Notes under the pieces: model-generated
What the model was told of the DNA's origin: nothing
Seen by the model: the letters and a program-made list of their open reading frames with translations, nothing else
Databases searched by the model: none
Assembly (NCBI GenBank): GCA_029204225.1
Contig: CM055102.1
Span: 28,140,969 to 28,204,968, forward strand
Source: Diphasiastrum complanatum
Taxonomy: Eukaryota; Streptophyta; Lycopodiopsida; Lycopodiales; Lycopodiaceae
Direction of reading: 5' to 3'
Length of the DNA stretch: 64,000 nt
Program-made: the position numbers and the translations under genes
Shown: piece by piece, positions 25,012 through 32,840 of the stretch
Layout: every line of letters starts with the position of its first letter
How positions within the stretch are numbered: the first letter of the stretch is position 1

Positions 25012-26725
25012 CTACAACACTAAACTGGGCTCCAAATAATTCAGTACTCACAGTGAAATGTGTGTTCGAACCAAAAACCCTAAACGTAGTACTGGGATTC
25101 TAGGCCCGTCGAGCCATAAATTGGTTGGATTTAGTAAAAAATGGTCAGAATTCTGGACGAGAGGTGTCCATAGGTTTGTGGGGTCGACACAAACCCACAT
25201 GACCATTTGCAGCTCAATTTTGATGTCGTTTGTCCGAAAACGCTCTTTTTGTCGAGGGGAATGCCACTAAATGGACTACTTTCTAACATTTCTGAGAACT
25301 GGTCTAGTGTTGCCGAACGAAGTCCTCTTTTTAGACCATATATTCCGTCCTATGTTGCACGTCGAGACAAACCCACAGGGGTAAACCGAGCTCCAAACGA
25401 TTCAGTACTCATAGAGAAACGTGCATCCGAACCAGAAACCCTAAACATAGTCCTATGATTCTAGGCCCATCGAGCCAAAAATTGGTCAAATTTAGTAAAA
25501 AATGGTCAAAACTTCGGACGAGAGGTGTCCACAGGTTTGTGGGTTTGACACAAATCCACAGGATTATTTCTCAGTTCAATTTTGACGTCGTTTGTCTGAA
25601 AATGCCCTTTATGTCGGGGGGAATGCCACTAAATGGGCTACTTTTCAGCATCCCCGAGAATTGGTCCAGTGTCGTCGAACGAAGTCCATTTTTCAGACCG
25701 TCTGTTTCATCCTATACTGCACACCGATACAAACCTATAGCAGTAAACTGGGCTCCAAACGGTTCAGTTTTCATAGCGAAACATGCGTTCGAATCCTAAA
25801 CCCTAAACGTAGTGCTGGGATTCTAGGCCCATCGAGCCAGAAATTGGCCGGATTTAGTAAAAAACGGTCAAAACTTCAAATGGGAGGTGTCCACAGGTTT
25901 GTAGGCTTGACACGAATTCACAAGACCATTTGTAGCTCAATTTCGATGTCGTTTGTTCTTTCTGTCGGGGGGAATGCCACTAAATGGACTACTTTCCAAC
26001 ATCCCCGAAAACCGGTCCAGTGTCGCTGAATGAAGTCCATTTTTCAGACCTTTTGTTTCGTCCTGTGCTGCACGCTGATACGAACCTACAACACTAAACT
26101 TGGCTCCAAATGGTTCAGTACTCACAGCGAAACATGTGTCCAAACCCTAAACCCTAAATGTAGTGTTGGAATTCTAGGCCCGTCAAGCCAAAAATTGATC
26201 GGATTTAGTAAAAAAACGGTCAAAACTTTCGGACGGGAGGTGTCCACAGGTTTGTAGGCTTAGCACAAACCCATAGGACCATTTGTAGCTCAATTTCAAT
26301 GCCATTTGTCCTTTCTGTCGAGGGGAATGCCTATAAATGGACTACTTTCCAACATCACCGAAAACCGGTCCAATGTCACCGAACGAAGTCCGTTTTTCAG
26401 ACCGTCTGTTCCATCTTGTGTTGCATGCCGATACGAACTTAAAGCACTAAACTAGGCTCCAAATGGTTCAATACTCACATCGAAACGTGTGTATGAATCC
26501 TAAACCCTAAACGTAGTGCTGAGATTCTAGGCTCGTCGAACCAGAAATTGGTCGGATTCTGTCAAAAATGGTCAGAACTTCGGATAGGAGGTGTCCACAG
26601 GTTTGTAGGCTCAACACGAATCCACATGACCATTTGCAGTTCAATTTTGATGTCATTTGTGCTTTCTATCGGAGGGAATGCCACGAAATTGACTACTTTC
26701 CAACATTCTTAAGTATTGGTCTAGT
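25012..26725 (+). repeat. Tandem satellite array, 351-362 bp monomer, ~4.8 copies
   Basis: The landmark CCCTAAA lies at 25078, 25439, 25801, 26152 and 26505, giving periods of 361, 362, 351 and 353 bp. Each monomer contains, in order, GGGATTCTAGGCCC, a GGTGTCCACAGGTTTGTAGG-like block, CAATTTTGATGTCGTTTGT, GAATGCCACTAAATGGACTA, CCGAACGAAGTCC and GGCTCCAAATGGTTCAGTAC. Copies diverge by roughly a tenth to a fifth (eye estimate). The fourth junction holds two adjacent CCCTAAA units, the plant telomere-repeat word. Open frames inside are chance products of the repeat. Confidence 0.9.
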
Positions 26726-27250
26726 AGGGCACGCACACACATACAAAAAGCCATTAGGGCACGCATGCATGCACGCACATGCGAGCGCGCACGTCTGCCA
26801 TTGATGCTATTGGTTCTCACGGTTCTCACGAGCCATTGTTGACCCCTCCCAAACGACCGCAAAGGAGGTGTTTGCGGTCCCTCCCTTCATCCTGCATAGG
26901 GACCGCATTTAGACCATTTGTAGTCCTTCAGGCCACGCATTTCACCGCAAACAAAGACAACGTTGACCGTATAAGGTGTGTCTCTCTCTCCCCGTCTCAA
27001 GGAGGTTTTTGAACAAAGGAGGTGTTTGTGACCTCACTACAAGGACCGCACTACAAGGACCGCATAAAGACCGCAACCTCACTAAAAGGACCGCATAAGG
27101 ACCGCTATTAGGCCGCATAGGTATGCATTCAGGCCATTTGTGGTCCTTTAGGACACGCAGTTCACTAGATCATCGGCCGCATAGGGACCGCATAAGGACC
27201 GTCGCGTAAGGATCGCAATTAGGCCGCATAAGGACCACCGTCACCTAAAT
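26726..27250. repeat. Alternating purine-pyrimidine patch and GACCGCA-rich short repeats
   Basis: 26735-26805 is rich in CACGCA, GCATGC and GCGCGC alternation, a potential Z-DNA tract. From 26855 to 27240 the word GGACCGCA(T/C), or a close variant, occurs about a dozen times at irregular spacing (for example 26859, 27042, 27056, 27086, 27098 and 27187). It leads directly into the Helitron 3' end at 27350, so it may be the interior of that element. Confidence 0.6.
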
Positions 27251-27254
27251 CAAA

Positions 27255-27351
27255 AAATCAGTATCCGTCAACGACATACTGAATTTTCAAATCATCGGTC
27301 GTCACCTAGATCGACCGCCATTGCCCGTCAACGATGGGCACTCTTTACTAA
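27255..27351 (+). mobile_element. Helitron 3' terminus (element H5)
   Basis: Conserved terminal block CAAATCATCGG ... CACCTAGATC ... CGCCAT, then the hairpin TGCCCGTC-AAC-GATGGGCA (27322-27340, one wobble pair) and CTCTTTACTAA at 27341-27351. A short hairpin followed about 10 nt later by CTRR is the Helitron 3' signature. The upstream part from 27258 (CGTCAACGACATACTGAATT) is shared with H8 at 61.17 kb. The 5' end of H5 is not identified. It abuts the TA run and 5' end of H4. Confidence 0.75.
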
Positions 27352-27440
27352 TATATATATATATAAACTTATGTACATTATTGTATGTATGGGTGAAGGA
27401 CCTCATGCATCCTCCTCCCTCACCCAAGCATAACTTTTTT
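27352..27440 (+). mobile_element. Helitron 5' terminus (element H4), facing right
   Basis: TATATATATATATAAACTTATGTACA followed by a GTATGGGTG and CATGCATCCTCCTCCC block matches the 5' ends of H1, H2, H3 and H6. No matching 3' end was found to its right before the oppositely oriented H3 at 30.3 kb. Confidence 0.6.
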
Positions 27441-27590
27441 TGAACTAAAATTGATGGGCGAGGAGGATGCATGTATTAGAAAAAGCATGCATGGCCCTCC
27501 TCCGCACGCATGTATATGTATGTGGGCCATGCATCCTACTCCCGATGATGCTTACACTTCTTCCTACCGTTAATGATGGGTGGCACAAGA

Positions 27591-28262
27591 ACTGGATTTG
27601 ATCGAGGCTGAGTTTGAGCGGGAAGTAAACTTGGAGAGTTTGTGGTAATGGATAAAGATGATATCAGCTCTTTGTGTGATGCATCGCAAGCAGCAGCGGA
27701 AAGGTTGCATCTTCGAGCTCATATACTTTGCGCTTCCAAATTCTATGGTTTTCGGAAGATCCATCTATGACTCGCGGTACAGAATCGGCCAAATTCTCGC
27801 AGAAGTATCTCCGATGGATTGTGATGTGGTGATTGCAGTGCCCGACTCGGGTATGGTCGCTGCACTTGGTTACGCAGCCACAACCAGCATTCCCTTCCAA
27901 CAGGGATTGATCACATCACACTATGTTTGCAGAACATTTATCGAACCCAGTCAAAGGATCCGTGACTTTGACGTGAAGCTGAAGCTTGCTCCCGTCCACC
28001 ATGTTCTGAAAGGCAAGAGGGTGGCACCACATTGTTCATGGCACCACATCATCGAAGATCGTGCGGGTGATAAAGCAGGCATGTGCAAAGGAAGTGCATA
28101 TGCAGATTTCAAGTCCACCGATCATCGGCTCCTGCTACCATGGAGTCGATACTTTTCGCAAGAGCGCATTTCACATAGGCTGAATGTGGAGGAGTCTCGA
28201 GAATTTATCGATGTAGATAGCCTTGCCTTCTTGCCTTTGGAGAGGTTAAGAGGTATGCACCT
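27591..28262 (+). pseudogene. Amidophosphoribosyltransferase (PurF-type) gene fragment, broken
   Basis: The enzyme makes phosphoribosylamine from PRPP and glutamine, the first committed step of purine synthesis (plastidial in plants). The fragment covers the junction of the glutaminase and phosphoribosyltransferase domains. It starts with LDLIEAEFEREV in one frame, then in the 27658-28269 frame CIFELIYFALPNSMVFGRS, YDSRYRIGQILAEVSP, DVVIAVPDSGMVAALGYA, PFQQGLITSHYV, FIEPSQRIRDF and [17 protein letters not shown]. The next part ([15 protein letters not shown] and [13 protein letters not shown]) is in another frame, and [11 protein letters not shown] and SLAFLPLERL return to the first. The PRPP-loop region after GKRV is damaged: the VVVDDS stretch is missing. 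No introns interrupt it and both gene ends are absent. It lies between inverted Helitron 5' ends, which suggests capture. Confidence 0.85.
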
Positions 28263-28269
28263 TTTGTGA

Positions 28270-29800
28270 TGTTGCTTCTCAGGTCAGTGTCCTGTTCTTC
28301 CTAGACCTGCTGAAGTTCAATGTCAGCCATCTCTCTCTGCAGAAAATGGCTCGACAATCCAATGCAAGACCGTCGGTACTACCTAGGACAGAGAGATGCA
28401 TTGTTGTGCCTACTTTGCTCCTGCTAAAACCTTTCCAGTCAGATCCAGATTTCAGATCCAATTGTAGAGCAGCGCAACTTGCAAGCACGAGAGGAGACAG
28501 GATAGGAGAGCCGCAGTGCTGCCTATCTGGAGACTGGAGTGGTTGTCCCAGAAATGCAAATCTTAACCGTATGTTTTTAACTAGAAACAAAAGGCAGAGG
28601 CGAGGAGGTGGACTGTATAGAGATGACATGAGACATGAGTGATGACGTTAATTTGTTGCCTCTAGCTGTGTAGTGAAGCACATGAACAACCAAAAATGAA
28701 GTCAATAACATTGACAGTCAATAGTAGGAGCGTTGGAATCCCTATCATTTACACTCACCATTCTCATCGAGATCCCTTTGAATATGGCATGCTCTATGAA
28801 TGGTGGGATGGTGATCTGATTTTCGAAGGAACTCCTGGAGTAGAGCTTCTACCTAAGATCAGCTTATCCTTTGCCCTGCGAATTCCAGCACAAATGCAGC
28901 TCGTTTTAGGAAGAATTGCGTTTAGATCTTAGTTGGGTTTTGTGTTTTTGAGTTTGCTTGCAGGTTGAATGAGGTAAGGGACAAATTGGTGCACAAGCAT
29001 ACTTACATTGCTTCGTCTCTTATAATGTTCTTCCATTTCTCTTTTCTTTTGCTATTGAGAGATTCTCATCTCTTTCTTGGTACTTAATTATTTCATCTGT
29101 GTTCATCATATGTGGTTCACTACCTGAATCTTAGGCTGATTTGGAGCTCAGACATAGACACAACAAAGTTGATCTGGAATTTGCTTGAGAAAAGGCTCAT
29201 AGTTTAGCAAAGGATAGGATGATCTACATGTAAGAAAAGTTGCAAATGCCGAGCAAGCAAATGCTCTCAAAAAACAAAAGAGCAGATCAAATCAACGAAG
29301 AGAACACCCCCACAATGTCAATGATGCGTGTCAATGATGCGCATCAGGATCAAAACCCGGCGAATGCCAACAAACCCACATGGATCTGCCAACCCTTACT
29401 ACTGAGGCGACATTCATAGGAAGACAGAAGCAAGGCGAGAGGAGGAGAGGCGTTAAGATCGGAGGCAGATTCGCTACCGCCTGAATCAGGCCAACGAGAG
29501 CAGTTGATACAAGCGCTGTTGCTCCTGGAAATGCTCACACACCGACATCACACCGACATCACAGATCCACGGGATTGGGCCTCCCTCTCCCTCGCCCCTC
29601 CTCCTAGGATAGAAACAACCAAGCCCCCTATCAAAACAGAAAAGCAGCAGCAGAGAGCACGTTGTTGGCCTATAAGTCGGCATAAGTAAGACTTTGCTTT
29701 GTTACATGCATGATTCTGCTCATTGTTATGCCACTTTAAGTTCATGCGCAAGTCAGGAGCTCTTTGAGAAAGTTACAATTATTGAAAAATAATGGCACTC
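28270..29800. other. Helitron-cluster interior with possible further captured fragments
   Basis: The frame 28696-28932 (plus) contains GIPIIYTHHSHRDPFEYG and MLYEWWDGDLIFEGTPGVEL, a protein-like stretch of unrecognised family. The GC-richer segment 29350-29690 also has exon-like composition (QIRYRLNQANES in one frame) but stops in every frame. Neither can be assigned; both sit in the same Helitron-bounded interval as the PurF fragment. Confidence 0.35.
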
Positions 29801-29804
29801 TTAA

Positions 29805-30307
29805 GAGCGCGTCAAGGTTTGGGCTTGTGGTTAAACATTCATGAAAAGGGTGAGCCAAGATAGAGATTTGAAAAATTGAAAAAAAAAAAACAGTTTTAGG
29901 TAGTCAAAATTATTTTTATGTTCATGATTTATGGGTAAAACTTTGGTAATTCAAAATAAATAAGAAATCCATGTAATAAAGATTATTGGCTAAAGTTTAA
30001 GCACATACGTGTGAAAAAAAAAAAAAACTTTAACTTCAAATTTCAAATATTTGAATTTCAAGAAAGATATTTGAATTTGAATTTAGTGATTGGGCTAGAG
30101 AGGCGAGGAATCTTTTTGGGCCCGTCTCCCAATGAACACAATGTGCAAAATGTATGGGGATATGCACTTTCCTCATACATGCATCCTCCTCCCCAAGTTT
30201 TTTAATTAACAAAAGTTCATGCATGGGTGAGGGGAGGAGGATGCATGGGTGCACCCATACACATGCGCAAAAGTGTACATAAGTTTAAATATATATATAT
30301 ATATAGA
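29805..30307 (-). mobile_element. Helitron H3, 5' half only
   Basis: On the minus strand the 5' end is TC at 30307-30306, then TATATATATATATATATTTAAACTTATGTACAC and a GCGCATGTGTATGGGTGCACC block. The interior from 30260 to about 29810 matches H1 (30650-31200), including TTGTTAATTAAAAAACTTGG and a GGGCTTGTGGTTAAACATTC block. Homology stops near 29805, before the TTCGAA array and 3' hairpin seen in H1 and H2, so the element is truncated or rearranged. Its 5' TC directly abuts the 3' end of H1. Confidence 0.6.
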
Positions 30308-31206
30308 GCAGTAAAGAGTGCCCGTCGTTGACGGGCAATGGAGGCCAATCTAGGTGGTGGCCGATGATTTGGGTGATGGCCAATCTTGCACATCTCGCAT
30401 CTCGAATATCAAACATTCGAGTCTTTGAAAAAATTTGAGCCTTCAGAAAAATTCGAACCTTCGGAAAAATTGGAGTCTTTGGAAAAATTTTAGCCGTTGG
30501 AAAATAAGATCGAGTCTTTTAAAAAATTTGAGTCTTCAGAAAAATTTGAGTCTTTTGAAAAATTCGACTTGACAGTACAAAGGGTCCTTCAATCCTTTGG
30601 AAAAATTCGAGTCTTTGAAAAAATTTGATCCTTTGAAATTAAAGATAGTGAGTTTGGGCTTGTGGTTAAACATTCATGAAAATGGTGGGCCAAGATAGAG
30701 ATTTGAAGGATTGAAAAAAGAAGAAGCAATTTTAGGTAGTAAAAAAAAAATTTATGTTCATGATTTATGGGTAAAATTTGGTAATTCAAAATAAATAAAA
30801 AAACCATGTAATAAAGATCACTGGCTAAAGTTTAAAGCACATTGAATAAAATAAAACCTTAACTTCAAATTTCAAATATTTTAATTTAGAAAAAAATATT
30901 TGGGGCCCATCCCCCAATTCACACAATGTGCAAATGTATGGGGATATGCACTTTCCTCATACATGCATCCCCCTTCCCATCATTTTTAGTTAAGAAAGAT
31001 ATTTGAATTTAATAATTAGAAAGGAGAAGTGAGAAATCTTTTTGGGCCCACCCCCCACCCCAATGCACACAATGTAAATGGGGATATGCATCTTTTTTTT
31101 CATACATGCATCCTCCTCCTCAAGTTTTTTAGTTAAAAAAAGCTCATGCATGGGTGCACCCATACACATGCGCAAAAGTGTACATAATTTTAAATATATA
31201 TATAGA
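30308..31206 (-). mobile_element. Helitron H1, complete non-autonomous copy (~0.9 kb)
   Basis: The 5' end on the minus strand is TC at 31206-31205 followed by TATATATATATTTAAAATTATGTACAC. The interior has no coding capacity. It ends with an array of GAAAAATTCGAGTCTTTG-like units (30410-30650), the conserved block with CCGATGATTTG (read on plus at 30359-30369), and the hairpin TGCCCGTC-AAC-GACGGGCA (minus, 30322-30340). The last bases are TTTACTGC instead of TTTACTAG. It is collinear with H2 at 57.7-58.5 kb. Confidence 0.7.
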
Positions 31207-31249
31207 TATGTATATATGTGTGTGTGTGTGTGTATATATATATGTATAT

Positions 31250-31335
<86 letters not shown>

Positions 31336-31341
31336 ATATAT
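31207..31341. repeat. TA/CA compound microsatellite
   Basis: (TA)n, (TG)n, (CA)n and (TA)n runs between Helitron H1 and the hAT element. They produce the HTHT/IYIY open frames. The hAT element inserted into its TA part. Confidence 0.9.
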
Positions 31342-31516
31342 CATAGTGGCACGTGGTACCGCCATTATGGTACCGCGATACCATAATGGTGGTACCGCGG
31401 TTATGGTGTCGCCCTCAGACCAACGGTACCAGGGCGGCACCACCCTTTTAACAGGCTAAAACTAGGTAAAAACTAAGATGTTACTGTATAGGGGGGCTGT
31501 ACTGGGGGCACTGTGG

Positions 31517-31975
31517 GAATTAGAGTGCGGCATGTGGGAGAGCAATACATGGGGCAGGTACAGTAGCACATGGGCATTGTGGAGGAGCAGACCATGGACC
31601 CAATCGGAGTGCAGCATGTGGGGGAGCAATACATCCGGACAGGTACACCGTCACATGGGCACTGTGGAGCAGACCATGGACCCAATCGCAGTGCAGCATG
31701 TGGGGGATCAGCACATGGGACATGTATAGTAGCACATGGGATCATCAACAAAAGCAAATTGGGAAACAGGCTGTGGGGTTAAATAGGCACTCACGAGACA
31801 GTGAGAGAGCCAGTGAGAGGCATTGTGGGAAGCTGTGAGGGAGAGCCAGTGGGAGGCTGTGAGAGAGAGGCATTGTGAGAGGCTGTATGACAGACCGAGT
31901 GAGAGGCTGTGAGAGGAGGGCTGTGAGAGCCAGTGAGAGCCATTGAGAGGTTGTGAGAGGCTGTGAGGATCATTT
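31517..31975. repeat. Subterminal direct repeats of the hAT element
   Basis: An 82-84-bp unit containing GTGC(A/G)GCATGTGGG starts at 31525, 31609 and 31691. It is followed at 31790-31975 by degenerate GTGAGAGGC and CAGTGAGAG short repeats leading up to the plus-strand ORF. Noncoding. Confidence 0.75.
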
Positions 31976-31996
31976 CGAGCAACAGGGTGTCGTGAG

Positions 31997-32341
31997 ATGG
32001 CGGAGGACGAAGCCAGGAGGAAGCTCGAGGAAGATGTCCGAAGGCACAACGAAAGGCATCGGAAGCAAGAAGCAGACATTGCAGAGATGCTGCGAGAGAC
32101 TCGGCAGAGACACCCAGAGCTGTAGATCCATGCCCCCGCTGTGGCCCCCGCCCCCGCTGTCGAGCTGGATTTGGATGAGCAGATCGGAATGAACTTCACA
32201 CAGCGACAACTCATCATGGTCAGGGAAAGGGCTGCCCGCCGTCGGGCTGACCAGGAGGCAGCTCGGGCTAACCGGGAGGCAGAGCAAGAGCGACAGAACA
32301 ATGCACCTGACGAGGGCGAGGAGTCTGTGGAGGATCCGTAG
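31997..32341 (+). pseudogene. Small charged coiled-coil ORF of the hAT element, interrupted by TAG
   Basis: From ATG at 31997 the frame reads MAEDEARRKLEEDVRRHNER, then RKQEADIAEMLRETRQRHPEL, a TAG at 32123-32125 (codon 43), and continues in the same frame with a Pro/Ala linker, LDLDEQIGMNFTQRQLIMV and RAARRRADQEAARANREAEQ to TAG at 32339-32341. The in-frame continuation with the same character suggests a single ~114-codon gene with one nonsense mutation. The product would be mostly helix, Arg/Glu/Gln-rich, with no catalytic motif. It converges on the transposase gene across a ~0.5 kb gap. Accessory protein or leftover captured gene: undetermined. Confidence 0.55.
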
Positions 32342-32840
32342 AAATGTTTAGCATAGATGGGGTCTAGCCGTATGTGGCTGACTGTTGTTATTTCATGTTC
32401 ATCAGTAGATGAGGCAATATTTAGTGTCTGGCATGGTGTAAAGAACAGCCCCAGCCGTATGCGGCGGGAATACGTATTGTAGTTTTGATACATCTGTTGA
32501 ATTAATGTACGGTGTGTTTTTTGTGCAATGCGTGCCTTGTGTATTGCAATCTGATGTATGTGATTATGAAATGCCATCAGGGGGGTTGTATTTCTATGTT
32601 ATGCATATGCTCTCAAACTCTGTACTGAAAACTAATTGAAAACACGCACACACCATTTGAAGTAAAACTGTAAGTAGAACATCACAATTACAAATTGACA
32701 AATACACATTGTGCAGTGAATAGAATACGTCCAACACCAAATATAATATGAAGATTGGTCTGAATACAGCGTTCGACCATCTGGCCGCCAAACATGGAAC
32801 ATGATATCAAACTGCTAAAAATAAAATGACGGAGCTACAA

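Noticed and set aside
25012-26725. Possible CRISPR-like or gene-family array
   Set aside because: Long contiguous 351-362-bp monomers without spacers in a plant nuclear context; it is a satellite.
27342-30307. Reading the inverted Helitron 5' ends as terminal inverted repeats of a classical DNA transposon
   Set aside because: The same 5' sequence pairs with a different 3' hairpin end in three complete elements (H1, H2, H6), so the inverted pair is better seen as two elements facing each other.
31078-31460. HTHT/IYIY/VCVC open frames (also 47.8-48.2 and 58.2-58.7 kb)
   Set aside because: Translations of CA and TA microsatellites.
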